Assembly: GCA_009103225.1 (NCBI GenBank)
Contig: RHPI01001428.1
Location: 1 to 42,595 of the forward strand
Direction of reading: 5' to 3'
Source: Chlorokybus atmophyticus
Lineage: Eukaryota > Streptophyta > Chlorokybophyceae > Chlorokybales > Chlorokybaceae
Length of the DNA stretch: 42,595 bases
Shown here: one piece after another, positions 9,970-23,191 of the stretch
Layout: each line of letters begins with the position of its first letter
Position numbering within the stretch: the first letter of the stretch is position 1
The notes under the pieces: model-generated
What the model saw: only the letters and a program-made list of their open reading frames with translations
What the model was told of the DNA's origin: nothing
The model's database searches: none
Translations under genes and position numbers: made by a program

Positions 9970-10014
9970 TGAACTATTGGCATTCTCAGTTGGATTGAGA
10001 ATGCCAATTGTTCA
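9970..10014. repeat. Long hairpin, 19-bp arms with one mismatch and a 7-nt loop
   Basis: The arms 9970-9988 and 9996-10014 are complementary apart from a single T-T mismatch; the inner 13 bp (ATTGGCATTCTCA and its complement) are perfect. It lies in AT-rich non-coding DNA. It could be a foldback fragment of a small transposon or a short hairpin RNA. There is no evidence of transcription. Confidence 0.7.
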
Positions 10015-10248
10015 CAACAAAGCCCACATCATCAGCTTTGCTGTTGAAGTTGACAATCAAGCCTTCACAGCAAGATTCAGCATCATACATGCAGCTGTCC
10101 TGTTGACCGTATTAACATGCAATGCACATTCTGCTTTCAATATATGAGCTAATGGTAAGACCTATCAGCTACATTGATGCATCATAATGTTATTGCCAAT
10201 GTTAACAATCGTGTGCACACCGCGCGTTTATAACAAAGACCTTTTCCC

Positions 10249-10295
10249 CGATGTCACATCGCGACAGGCGAGGCCCTCGCCGTTTCGAAAACGGC
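10249..10295. ncRNA. Cluster of three adjacent perfect hairpins (candidate structured RNA or protein-binding site)
   Basis: Three perfect inverted repeats stand almost back to back: CGATGTCACATCG (10249-10261), GGCGAGGCCCTCGCC (10267-10281) and GCCGTTTCGAAAACGGC (10279-10295); the last two overlap by 3 nt and so are mutually exclusive. The patch is GC-rich within an AT-rich region. I compared it by eye with tRNA, U1-U6, RNase P/MRP and SRP RNA hallmarks and found no match. Confidence 0.25.
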
Positions 10296-11081
10296 ATCCT
10301 ACAGAACGGGTGCTTCGTGCACACGTCCAGTTGAAATCGGCGATAAGTTATGAGAGCAATGGGTGAAGGTCCATGGTACATTGCGAGCGTACTATCGCAC
10401 TCATTGTATGAGCGCGGAAGGCAACGCGAACTTGCGGTCAAATGAACAACCCATGCACACACGCCTAGTGGGCAGGTATCTAACTACGTATGCACATGCA
10501 TGCCTAACGGGGAGAGTTAGTGGTGAGATAGGCTGATAGTGACATATAAGTTGAGTGTACTAGCCCGGTGTTGCTATCGTGTTGTCATGCATATGGTAAT
10601 GGCATGCTTGCATGCTTAGTTGCATGATACTTGCTTGGTTGCACTCTGCTGCATATAAACAGCATCACGCATATCATGTGCAACATCTTCACTATGCTTT
10701 TAACACATAATCAGTGTTGCTGCATTTAAATGTCATGTCCATGCATGTGTCGTGCTTATCGCATAGGTAAAGGTTTTACGTCACAGCTGTAGCACAAATC
10801 ACTATTAATTCACTATTACATCCTCAACAATGAGCGCCTTTGCTAACGTGACCTAGTGGAACACCCTCATTCGCACACTGTAGCATTGCATACATTGCTT
10901 GCGTTTTTTTTGTAAACACATCACCACCAGGCTAAACGTTATAAAATGCAGCTATGCCGCTCACTGCGTTCAACCGATGTGGTTAATGACCAACTAACCA
11001 CTTATTGTACGAGTTGTAAAAGGGACCACTACCTATTTAGCTTTTGCCATGACGTAATATGGAAGCACATTTCACTGAAAT

Positions 11082-11102
11082 ACCTACAGTTGAACTGTAG
11101 GT
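11082..11102. repeat. Perfect 10-bp hairpin with 1-nt centre
   Basis: ACCTACAGTT and its exact complement AACTGTAGGT flank a single G. Short dyad in non-coding DNA, of unknown significance. Confidence 0.6.
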
Positions 11103-12528
11103 TAATGCATACAATGTCAGATATAACAGCGTAATATCAGGAGTCGTTGTGCTCTGTGATTAATGTCACGGCAATCATTACGCAATGTTTTCAAGTAAAA
11201 CCCTCGAGTTGCTTACATCGCGCAATTTAGTGTTTGCAATCAACAAAATGGGCATCAAGAATTGTTATGTATTTGTTTTTGGGGTATAATTGTTACCTTA
11301 CAGTACCATGCTTACAACGTTTCGTTTTAACTATAAGCTACATAGCTCATCGTTGTTGCATTGTATAAGATACAGTATATAGCTAGCTATGTAAAGCAGT
11401 TGAGAAACAGAGGTGTTAACGCATTATGTATACTCATATTTTGTTGAACATCAACCTTGCACTGCAACAAAACCAGCACCATAGTTTGTTATTACCAAGC
11501 ATATTCTTGTTTGTACAAAAATTTATGTGAGCTGATCATTTGATACAATACATCTATACATAATAATAAAAAGTGAAGCCACAACAACACTGGTGGCATA
11601 ACTCGTAGATAATGTATGCAATGTCACACTTATTTATATGGTTTAAGCTGATATGATCTATACTCTTCACATTATGCACAACACATCGAGGCTTCAACCC
11701 TACAAAAAAGTCACATCCATTGAACAATACGATGAGTAGTAAGTTGCATTACATCATGAATTTACATAAACACCTTGTCGAATTGCATTATGCATAAATT
11801 TACTCATTACTTGCATCATGTGATGCACATTAAATGATATGAAATACAGCATATTGCATACCAACATGAAAGCATAATCGCCATTCACAACACCTACGTG
11901 CAAAAGTCGGGCTTTCGGTGCACATCGCAGCATACCACCTTTTGTACCCAATTATCATTGCAACACGTCCGGTGTACACTTGAACTAAGTCTCAGATGTG
12001 TCGAGACACCTTCCTCAGATGTTCTAAGCACATTACAAAATCAGGCTTGTAGCATGCCTGCACACATGACAATGCACAATTATCACAACCACAACGAACA
12101 ACAAGCCTGTGGCGCTAGTGTTGATAATGCTTGCAACCAATCAGCCTTTCGGCTCGAGATTTACTGACTCGAGAGTCTCGAACTAGTAATCACACAACCA
12201 CATGTTGCAAACTTTGTTACCCATGTTACCCATCCGTAGCATGCTGTAACAGGGTGCAAATTTATGCCATCATGTGTAGCTGCTTACCCAGAACACATAC
12301 CACGTTACCCTATTATACACAATCCCATTGAGCGGTGGTGACGCCGGCAGGAAGTTGGCCACATGTACCTGTTGTTCTGTGGTATCTGCGACTGTCACCA
12401 GCCACAGTACGCAGCCACCGAAGCATGCACATGGTGACACTGATGCAGACACTGCATGTGTCCACCTGCAAGATCTAATCAACACAAGAATGACCAATGT
12501 TACAGCGTTTGGTACCACCAGCTATGTA

Positions 12529-14103
<1,575 letters not shown>

Positions 14104-14227
14104 TCAGACGCAGCGGCGGCAGCAGCACAGCAGAGCTTGCAATCCAGCAACGCTCACGACAACGATGGCAACACAGCGGCGGCGGCGACCCCAGACACCG
14201 CCGCCCATACGCCCAAACGCCGGCCCA

Positions 14228-14236
14228 ATTAGGGTT
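14228..14236. promoter_or_regulatory. Telo-box-like motif in the divergent VPS4/pseudokinase promoter
   Basis: ATTAGGGTT lies 149 bp upstream of the VPS4 start and 220 bp upstream of the oppositely transcribed gene. The same nonamer recurs between RAD51B and ATM, and a close variant lies upstream of the methyltransferase. The region also carries GGC-rich repeats. A regulatory role is inferred from the plant telo-box. Confidence 0.4.
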
Positions 14237-14455
14237 CACGGTTCAAGCGTGCTAACAACACTCTCTCCGGTCACAACTGCAACGTGGCAGTGCCAGACTC
14301 GCCGCTGCCAGTCGCGCGTTACGGCTGAGCCAGAACGCCAGTGCCAGAAGTCCTGGCTTCTCATGCCAGAATCGCAAATTTACGATGTATTGAATGCGTG
14401 TGCCGGGAACGTGACTCGCAATTGAGGGCTCAGTCTCATACCAGTAGCGTAACTG

Positions 14456-17400
14456 ATGGTGCAAGGACTGCGGAGCGGCACTCGTCTGCCTTTGCAGGCG
14501 GCGGGCGGTGTGGGCATGGCGGTGGCGGTGGGGCTGGGGCCACCACCCGGCATGGCTCACGGGATGGGTCTGCCGGGTGCGCCGGGCATAGTGGCGCCCC
14601 TGTCGCTTCCCGCATGGGCGTTGGAGGGCAACTTCGCGCACCACCCCGCCTGGCCGGCCTTTGCACGGGGCCTTCGCAGCAAGGTTGCTGCGGACGTGCA
14701 GGTAAGCTTGCGTCAAAGCCTATCAATTTTGTTTGTGTACAAGAGCCAATTGAGCACGTTATCTGCATGTTTACTAAGTCATTTGGCACACATTGTTGTC
14801 AATGGTGACGCTAGCCTGTGTGTAATGTGCAGGGGCGGCAGCTGTCAGAGCGCTTGGCTGCATTGGCACAGCAGATTGGAGTTGCTGGGGACGGAGAGCA
14901 GAAAGCTAGTGAGGGTTCCAGCACTGCAGCTGGTTCGTCGTCTCCTTGGCGGCAAAAGAAGCAGCCTTCAACCGGAGGCATCGCCAATGGAGGTGCGCAG
15001 TGCAGGGACAGCATGGTAGGACTACAGTGAGGTTTGTTATGCTTGCGCCAGCCAATGTATAAGGCACTGCTGAACAGGTAATGGCCGCCAGTCTGATTCT
15101 ATGGAAAGACGCAACCGCGAGCTAGAGCAGCTGCGGCTGGCAGTTAAGAGCCACCTGCTGACGCTGGATGGTGTTGGTGGCGAAGTCAGCGCAGGAAGCC
15201 GCACAATGCAGCAGGCCATTAAGACATCCACGCAAGCTCTGCGTCATCAGGTGCAAGCAGCTCTTCAAGTGTGGGAAGCGCGTTTGCTTGTCTTTGCTAG
15301 CCTAGGTGTAGAGCACGCTGGCATGGTGACTGTTGCTGCAAACATTGTGCTTGGAGAATGCTAGAAGTATGTGCTTATTTGCTTGGCATGACATTGGTTT
15401 GTTGCTGTCTTCCTGTTGTACTCACGGTCATTGTGCAGATTGAGGAACAGGAGCGTGCTATGCTGGCGGCGGTTGGTGGCATAGCACACGGGAAGTTGGT
15501 GTTTCTAGAGCAGCAGAAAAACTACTTCAATACAAAGCTTGCACAGTTGAAAATTGGTTCCGTCAACACTCCCACGGCTGCAGAGGCTGCACTGGTCGCA
15601 GAGTGGTCAGACCCGAATGGCGCTGCCGCGCTGACATGGGAAGCACAAGCTCCTGTAGCAACACGTGCAGATGCTGGGGCCTGGCTAATGAACGCCATGC
15701 AATGTGGGGGCTGGCCAGAGATTGAGGCGCGTGTCGCAAAGCTGCTGGCAGACTCGGCAGGTGTGCGAGCAGCTCTCTCGACTTGCTACCAGCGGGAGGC
15801 GGCCCTTGCAGAACGTCTCAGTGCTGCACAGGCGGCTGCCAAAGAAGTAGCACAGCAGACTGCCAGGCAGGATGAGGGCAAGAAGAGAACAGAGCGCCGA
15901 CTTGCTGCAGCTGAGCGAGAGCGTCAGGAGAAGAATGAAGAAGTCAGTCGCCTGCATTTGCAGCTGCGCGGTGCAGTTGATGGCTTGAAGAAGAAGACAG
16001 AAGAAGTGCGCCGGTTGACAGCCGCTGTAAAGAAGGCAGAAGAGACTGTGGAGACTTTGACGGCAGAGCTTGCCTTGTCAAAATCCACAGAGTCCTCTCT
16101 GCTGGCAAAGCTAGAGCAATCTGCTTCCGAGCACGCTGATGTCATCCGAAGGCTAGCACAAGCCAACCATGGTACAGCGGCTAGCGCACCAACTGCTGCT
16201 GAAAACGAGCACTCCTCACCACCCAGCACCTACAACGCTGTCACCTCTGAGCAAGTCACGCCATGCGCACCGGTTGACACTGAACCTCCAACTATCCGCA
16301 CATCTGAGCCTCCTGTGGACAGCAGTCTCGTAGATGGTGCTTCATCACATGACCTGCCAGTATCAGAGGCGGCAGCGTCAGCATTGGAAGGCAGCTTGCG
16401 GGCCACTCAGAAGCCTGGGAACGGTCCAGTGGACAGTCAAGCGCTTGAAAAAGCTGAGCTTTGGACGGAGCTGGACTGTGAAGAAGACGACCTGAAGAAG
16501 CCAATGTCGGTGCACTCTGATGGCGACGAACAACCTGGTGTAGGACCCTTGTCTGGGGATGTCGTGCGCATGCCCTCAACACTGAAAGTGGTTGCGTCAG
16601 CCGCACAAGACTTTGATGCTGGTGGTGTTCGTTTGACATGGGCAGCGTTGCCGGTTGCTCCAGTTGCAAGCAGTGCAGGGGTGCAAAATGCTGCGAAGCC
16701 TACAAGCAGAGCGCAAGCCACGGGGCCTGTAGCAAGCACAAGTGGCAGTACACCAGATCGTCTCTGCGCAATGCCCACGTTCTCCAACACATCTCTGTTA
16801 CCTTTCAAGATCGTAGAGAAAGACAGCGACGCTCAGACAGTTGACTTTGACGTTGAAGGGATTGCAGATAAAGGCAGCCGTAGCTCAGCCTTGCTCTCCA
16901 GCACACAGTTGTTGTTGGACGTTCTCAAGAATGAGTCAAGTTCCCCCGAGCAGATCGAAGATGACACAGTGCTGTTTGACCTTCAACAATTGGTCAACAT
17001 GCGTCATCGCCTTACTTCTGCAGCGCAAGCGACAGAGAGTGCCTATTTTGAACGCCACTGCAGCAAGGTAGAGGAGTTTGCGCATCGCATCGAAGCTCGG
17101 CTGGAGCGCATGGAGATGCTGCAACGCCTCCGTTATCGCCATCTGGGGGAGACGCTGCATACGTTACAAGCTGTTCTAGGTGCTGTTGGCGGAGCATCTC
17201 ATGCTGCAGAGACTGCCAACATGGCCATCACTGCGAGCATGGAACGGTGCATTGCACGTTACGAGGCTTGGCAGCGGGAGTTCTTTGACGCACTTGGGCC
17301 AGCCATGGACGTCACAGATGGTCTTCTGGTGCGGCTCTACCATTCCATAGAGCGAGAAAAGCAGTTGCTGGCTTTGCATCATGACAAGGTGGCGGTGGGG

Positions 17401-19615
17401 CGTGTTGTTGCTTCAGACTTGGCTGCAGCTGCCGGTGCTTTTGTAGAGCAACTCAGGTTTGAGCGCCAGCGGCGTGCCTTTGAGTACACGCGCACAATGC
17501 GTGAACAAGTGCAGGAGGTGTTGAACGCAGTGAAGACAGCACAATCTACTCGCGGTATTGTTTCTGTACTGAAAGAGCGTGCACAAGCAGTTGCTGCCGA
17601 GTTGTTGAGCGCCCGCGAGCAAGGAATCAGGATGGGTGCCGAGTTGCAGCTCATGCGTTTGCATGGTTCCGACAAGAAGAGTTTGACGAAGGCCGACAGT
17701 CGCGTGCAGAAGCATGCTGAAAAGACGGCGGCACTAGAGGCTGAACAGCTTGGTGTGGTTGCTGAGTTGCGCCTGCATGGCATCGCTGCCGAGGAAATTG
17801 CAATTCTTCAGAGTGGTGCAGCTGGTGTTGGGCGTGATAAGGTATGGAGGGCAACCGACATTGAGTCCATGCGTACTTAGCATGTTGTCACATCATTGCC
17901 ACACAAACCGTGTTTTCAACATTACCGTGTTTTCAACATTCCCTAACCTTTGTCTGCAACAGGTGCTGCGCCAGGACTTACAACTGAAGCAGTTTGCAGA
18001 TGTCACTGCCTTGCCCTCTGTGCGTGGCAACTTGTTTGTCGGCAGGCTACACGAGCACCTATACCTTCTCCAACACGTCCAGTTGCCTCAGCCCACAGTT
18101 ACTGCCAAAGAGGTGTCCATGCGTCAACAGCTTGAAGACGCTGTGAGTCGTCTGACAAAACTCGACCATCCTTGTTTGCCCAAAATTGAGGCTTTGTTTT
18201 ACGATGGAGAGCATGCCTACCTTCAGCACCCTTGCGATGTCCCTGCTGTCACATTACGTTCATGGCTGACGGCTACGACACGCAAAGCTTATGAGGTCTG
18301 TGAAGTCTTTCGCCAGCTTTTGCAGGGCATCGCGTACCTGCATCACCGTCACGTCTTCATGCGAGCACTGTCACTGGATGGTGTAGTCATCACAAGTGAC
18401 CGGTCACCGCTTCTGCTGGATGTTGGGCTACTTGCGCTCGAGGATACAGCTGGAAGCAATGAAGAGGTTGTCCCTGCTCCGCAGGGAATGAGCTTCATCA
18501 ACCTTACAATGTCCGCTATCAGCAATGCTGCTAAGGAGCCATCTGCAAGATCTACTGCAACAGGCTCTGCCAGTTTTGTGGCACCAGAAGTAGAAGCTGG
18601 TGGCGCCACAACAGCAGCCTCTGACTTGTGGGCTCTGGGAGCCATGCTTTTCCAAACAGTTTTTGGCCAGGAGCCTGTACCAGATCCTCGCACAGCTTCA
18701 GTGCCTATACCAGAACATGATGACGAGTGCTTGCGCCAGCTGCTGAGCAGCATTCTGCAGATTGATCCAAAGAATCGCCTTTCTAGCGCTGATGAAGCAT
18801 TAGCCCATCCATATTTTGCGACAGACGTGCTGGGCCGTGATTCTACCCTCTCGAGCCTGATTGCAGATTCGGCTTGGAAGTCCAGTCTGGTCCGCCACTA
18901 CGGCAGGCGTCTGCAAACCAGGCGTATCGCCATCAGCGTTGAAGTCAGCGATGAGAGACTGGTTGACGACGTGCTGTCTGTGTGGGCTTGCCTCGCAGAT
19001 CTTGATTTAACACACCCGTTGAACGTGTCTGTGGTGGCTGGGCCGTCCACCACAGTCATGGACGTCAATGAGCTGTATACAGCATTTTTCAGCCGTCTGC
19101 TGCAACCAGATGCCTCCTTGTTTGAAGCAGGTCCATCATATGACAGTGAAAGGCCGATGGCATTGCTGCCAAAAGCTGGCGCAGACTTGCGAACTCTTGA
19201 GCAAGTTGGGCGCGTGGTGGTGAAGTGTGTGGTGGATGGGTGCGTGGTGCCATCGAGGTTCGCACCCTCGTTCTACAAGTACCTCGCTAGTGAGGCGCCC
19301 AACCTGCGCGACCTTGCAAGTTTTGATCCACACAGAGCAGCTGCCTTGGGCACCGTGCTTCAAGCGAGTGATGCAGCGCGTGGCGCTGCGATGGAAGCAG
19401 CTGAGTTCAGCACGAATGAGGTTCAAGATGTGTTGCTAGGCAAAGTATCCTTTGAGCAGGCTGTGCAGAACAAGGTGGTGCAACTGCTCGTTGACAACCG
19501 ACTGCCTCAGCTGCAGGCTATCAAAGCGGGCTTCAAGGCTGTGGACCTTGCTTGCTGCTTGCCTGTGTTTTCCTGGAGAGACTTGCATGCCCTTCTCACT
19601 GTGCCGAGCAGCTAA
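14456..19615 (+). CDS. Giant coiled-coil protein with a pseudokinase domain and a HECT N-lobe lacking the catalytic C-lobe
   Basis: I read five exons: 14456-14701, 14833-15015, 15092 to 15250 or 15268, 15439-17841 and 17963-19615. All joins are phase 0 and the protein has about 1,550 residues. The N-terminus is Gly/Pro/Ala-rich. A long coiled coil covers roughly 15.4-16.2 kb, then comes a Ser/Thr-rich linker and a second helical region (16.9-17.8 kb). In the last exon a protein-kinase fold is recognisable (LLQGIAYLHHRHVF, SDLWALGAMLFQTVFGQEP, DPKNRLSSADEALAHPYF). The HRD-x-N loop reads MRALSLDGV, so catalytic Asp and Asn are missing, and DFG reads DVG. The C-terminal part resembles a HECT N-lobe (VDGCVVPSRFAPSFYKYL, then LRDLASFDP). 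The protein stops where the C-lobe with the ubiquitin-accepting Cys should begin. A scaffold that binds kinases, E2 enzymes or microtubules is an inference. Confidence 0.7.
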
Positions 19616-20742
19616 AAATTGTATCTGCAGCATGCTCGGCTGCACATGTGTAGTTGCTGGTAGTTGTAGTGCGCAAGCACTTTTCATTATTTGCCTCAAC
19701 TTGAGTGCCACATTGCGAGGGTAATGGTTGGATTGCATGTTTGCACTTTTCACGTGCACTTCTTGTTCTGTGACATGATCGGCTGCGTAAATTTGACGAG
19801 ATGTGTACCCCCCTTCCCCCGCCTGCTAGCGATGATGCAACCAGTGCATTGTCCAAATACGGCCAATGATGATAGGTGTGCAACTTTGTGTGCATGGGGC
19901 ACCTGCAGCAACACGTGGATGCCATAGTACACGAGGTGCGCAATAGGTATTGCGTGCATATGCAACAGCAACCATACGGCCCACACATTCTACGCACTAT
20001 GTGCATGCCGCTAGTTGTGCCTCAGATCTTCACACTCACCAGCCATCAAAGTCAATCACATTGCACACTACACCACCGGCCTTAACACTTAGCTACTCAA
20101 AACTAACCACTACCAACACTACCGCCCTTCAACCCTGTCAGCCATGCATGCACGCGTGTGTTAACACTAGCATGATGGGCAGCCATCCCAGCTTCGGCTG
20201 CAATAACAATACTGGAGAATGTGGCAAGGTGTAAGTGTGTCTAACCTGCCAGAATTCTGCGTGTGTATCATTCATTGAGCTCAAGGCGTGTAGTCAGCTG
20301 ATACATGTGCTGACATGATCTGTACAAAGGCCGTTGATTTGCTTGCGTTGTATGCATGATGTGACACAACACAGGCAACAGTAAGCAAGATTACTGGACC
20401 TGGCACCAAGCTCGTGTGTGAAACGGATGTACACACTTCCTACATCAACCATGTGCACGCAATGTGCACGTTATGTTACAATTACTACTGCACACAGCTA
20501 GCATGGTGCACCGTCTGCCGCACCACAGTAACAGACAAGACTGGCCCACCATAAGGACAACACCCTGACCGAGGGTCTCCTGTCTCAGGGGAAGGCTGAA
20601 ACAAAACCGTGCAGGAGTTACACAACACTGATGCGTGCAAGGCGCCTAGCAGCCAGCCTGCCTGGTTGCCGGGCGATTGTTGTTCTTGCTATTGGTCACG
20701 GCGCCAAGCGCCCACGCCAGACACCGCAGCAGACGCGTGCAT
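19616..20742. other. Intergenic region without a supported gene
   Basis: Downstream of the pseudokinase gene. Only short frames with no domain or exon logic are seen on either strand. I specifically looked for a downstream exon encoding a HECT C-lobe and found none. Confidence 0.6.
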
Positions 20743-21390
20743 CTATCCCTCAACGCTGACAAACAAAAACACCCTTCTCGCAATGCCGTCATTCTCTGCC
20801 ATTCTCGGTAGGCTCTCCCCTGCGAATTCGATCGGCTTAGTGAAGTACGTGGTATCAAGCTATGTGCAATTTGTTCGACAAAAGACACACTGCCAAAGTG
20901 CTGGGTTTCACCACATTGCAAGTGATGGATGTCAACTGACCGATGACTCAACAAGATTTGCCGATATGACTGCGACCATTGATTGCTAACGTGGAATGGG
21001 CATGTGTCAAAGATGGCTTTCGCACGAACGTGATGCATGCAAGCATGACAGGCAGGAAGCCCCCTGTCATGTGTGTCATATGTCAATGCATGGCCACTGC
21101 ACACAGCAACACGCATATATGAGCAACTATATCTCTGTGCATCAGAGTTCCCACGCATACCTGTCCGGGCCAGGTGGATTGCTATTGCTGGGGCGAAGTC
21201 GGCCCCACAGGTATCTGGTGAGGTAGAACAGGATGACCGCGGCGTTGGCGTACTGCAGGAGCTTCTCGGCCTGGGAGGCCTGATGGCCCGGCCCGCTCTG
21301 CTGCAGCGGACCCTGACCCTTCCGCCCCTTCTGTTTTGGGTAATTCACGCTGCCGATAGCACTGGCCTCAGCAGACGCATGTACCGCCAT
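20743..21390 (-). CDS. Small putative single-pass membrane protein, 3' structure uncertain
   Basis: The first exon begins at ATG 21390 in a GC-rich context and encodes a polar N-terminus. A hydrophobic segment follows (LLQYANAAVILFYLTRYLWG) and then a Pro/Asn-rich tail. A splice donor fits at 21160 (exon ending ...PGPDR or similar, phase 2). A second coding-like stretch lies at 20859-20743 (YFTKPIEFAGESLPRMAEND to a TAG), preceded by a TAG acceptor, but its phase does not fit the first donor directly, so an exon is missing from my model or the second exon belongs elsewhere. I do not recognise the family. It is divergent from the KNOX gene, with starts about 400 bp apart. Confidence 0.35.
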
Positions 21391-21604
21391 GTCCGCACCG
21401 ACGCCGCCGCCGCCGCCGCCACCTGCAGCACAGTTCTGCTTCCTGCATCCACTCCTGAACCCAAACCGACACTCAGCTGGAAAAAACCCAAGCTTGGTCC
21501 TGATCCCTACCTAAGCTGCATTTGGGATCGGGCGGGGTCTCGCAACGTGCGTTAGCATCTGTTGACCTGCTGGTGCTGAGCGACGGAAGTAGTCGCGCGC
21601 TACT

Positions 21605-21660
21605 GTACGTAACGTCTTTAGCTTGAAGCGCTGACACGTGCGGGCTTACGTAACGTAAGC
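21605..21660. promoter_or_regulatory. bZIP-like palindromes upstream of the KNOX gene
   Basis: TACGTAACGT occurs at about 21606-21615 and again inside a perfect 17-bp palindrome GCTTACGTAACGTAAGC (21644-21660). A G-box core CACGTG lies between them. ACGT-core dyads are typical bZIP targets in plants. They lie 130-185 bp upstream of the KNOX ATG and could also serve the divergent small gene. Confidence 0.4.
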
Positions 21661-21788
21661 TGTGGTAAATCAGGCGCAGGGCTCTGCATGGAACCATGCA
21701 TGCATGCACTCCGGCGGCGGCGGCGGCGGCATTGCGAGAGGGAGAGTTGAGCTGCTGATTGTTGAGTGTCTTGGATGTGTAAATCTGG

Positions 21789-23191
21789 ATGGACCTAGGC
21801 GCCGTTATTGAGGAGGCCTGGCATGGCGAGGTGGGTGGCCCTCCTCAAGGGGAGTTGCATGGGCAGCTCGACTTGGTAGAGTGGGCTACTTCCTTTCTGT
21901 TGGGCATGGGGCCAAGTGTCTCAGGCGAGGGCGACGTGGCGATGGGTGGCTACGACTGGGGGGCTCCCCCTGACGGCAACAGTGGAAGTGACAGCCTCAG
22001 TGACGACATTGCCTCCGATTGTGACGTAGTCGACTGGGCAGCACTCCAGACGGCCTGCTGCTCCCACCGCCTGTTCCCAGCCATCCTCTCCGCCCACATG
22101 GAATGCAGAAGGTGAATGAGTCATTGCAACATTCAAGCATTATTTATGTTGGTTGAACACTTGAGCACTGAGTGTCTGCCTTCCAAAACGCTTGCTACTT
22201 GAAGCTTGGGCCTGGTGTCGCGCGCCGGTGCATAAGTACATTGTTTGGTGTTGGGTGGGCAGAGTGGGTTTGCCAGAGGAAAAGGCTGAGGAGTTGAGAG
22301 ATCAGGAGAGGAAGCTGCTGGTGGATCTGGAGCAGCAACTTAGGTGGAAGCAAAACCAGCACCAGCTTCCGTCCGATCCAGACCTTGACCAGTTTATGGT
22401 CAGTCGCGCTGGTGGTGGGGGTCCAACATACATTCAAATGACTTCTAACTCAATTATTAGTGTGCGCCTGTGGCTGATGGCTGATTCAATTGCCAAGTTT
22501 GACGATATGTGTGTGGATGGGCAATGACGAATGTGTAAGACGAAGCTGGAGTACATATTTTGCAGGAAGAGTACCTCAAGGCACTTCACACGTACCGCCT
22601 AGAGCTGCTAGCGCCATTCGAGGAGGCCGATGCAGTGTGTGCGGCGCTGCAAAAGCACTTAACAGAGTTGTCGGCAATGTTCATGCCCTCGGCGGCAGAG
22701 GACGACACCGACACCGATCGCGCGACTGGGGGGAAGGGGCGCGCTGGCACGAGCCGCGAGCATTCTTGAGTCCACATGGTAGCATCGGACGCCGACCTGC
22801 GGCAGTGCCTCAAGCGCAAGTACAGCGACTCTCATGGCACCCTCATGAAACTCAAGGCGATGATCATTCGCAAGCACAAGAAGGGCAAGCTGCCCAGGAA
22901 CGCTGTCGACACGTTGCAGGCGTGGTGGGATTCCCACATCTCGTACCCTTATCCAACGGTACGCTACCTACACGTATCAGCATACATAAAACCAGCATTG
23001 ATGCTCAGCATGGCATAAAGTCTGTTTAATAACAGCTGTGGAACTAAATGCAACTTACATTGTTGTCTGTTCTGCAGGATGCCGAGAAGGCTGTTCTAGA
23101 GAAAAGCACGGGCTTGAGTATGACCCAAATCAACAACTGGTTTGTCAACCATCGAAAGCGACATTGGGCGAACAAAAGCGGGCACAAGTGA
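21789..23191 (+). CDS. KNOX-type TALE homeodomain transcription factor with an in-frame TGA
   Basis: I read four exons: 21789-22111, 22263-22398, 22566-22958 and 23078-23191. The joins are phase 2, 0 and 0, and all introns are GT-AG. Exons 1-3 encode the MEINOX region: KNOX1 ([20 protein letters not shown], then [11 protein letters not shown]) and KNOX2 ([23 protein letters not shown]). The ELK box ([20 protein letters not shown]) follows. The TALE homeodomain has its three-residue extension PYP and a recognition helix with [13 protein letters not shown]. These proteins dimerise with BELL partners and control zygote or diploid programmes in green algae and meristems in plants. A TGA at 22767-22769 lies in frame between MEINOX and ELK, in a low-complexity linker. 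I could not remove it with a GT-AG intron. Either the model, the assembly or the allele is imperfect, or the locus makes a MEINOX-only protein of about 220 residues and a separate homeodomain product from ATG 22776. Confidence 0.88.

Larger units (their letters stand above)
8461..12528. other. Four-kilobase AT-rich intergenic region without a convincing gene
   Basis: Reading all frames I find only short random-looking open frames, no domain motif and no plausible exon chain. Base composition becomes clearly AT-richer from about 9.3 kb. The region contains the tandem repeat at 8940, several GCCGTATG-type short repeats around 9000-9170, a long hairpin at 9970-10014, a cluster of three hairpins at 10249-10295 and a perfect hairpin at 11082-11102. 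It separates transposon-rich DNA on the left from the host gene cluster on the right. Confidence 0.65.

Noticed and set aside
10202-10462. tRNA, spliceosomal, SRP or RNase P/MRP RNA gene
   Set aside because: No B-box, Sm-site or family core sequence was recognised; only generic hairpins are present.
15685-19759. Many minus-strand open frames opposite the coiled-coil/pseudokinase gene
   Set aside because: Low-complexity antisense frames over GC-biased coding DNA with no domain or exon logic.
19616-20742. Missing HECT C-lobe exon downstream of the pseudokinase gene
   Set aside because: No frame shows the conserved C-lobe pattern (TCFN, LP-x-Y) in this stretch.
22767-22769. Selenocysteine readthrough of the KNOX TGA
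   Set aside because: The position is in a low-complexity linker, no selenoprotein homology exists in KNOX proteins, and no SECIS-like element was recognised in the 3' flank.
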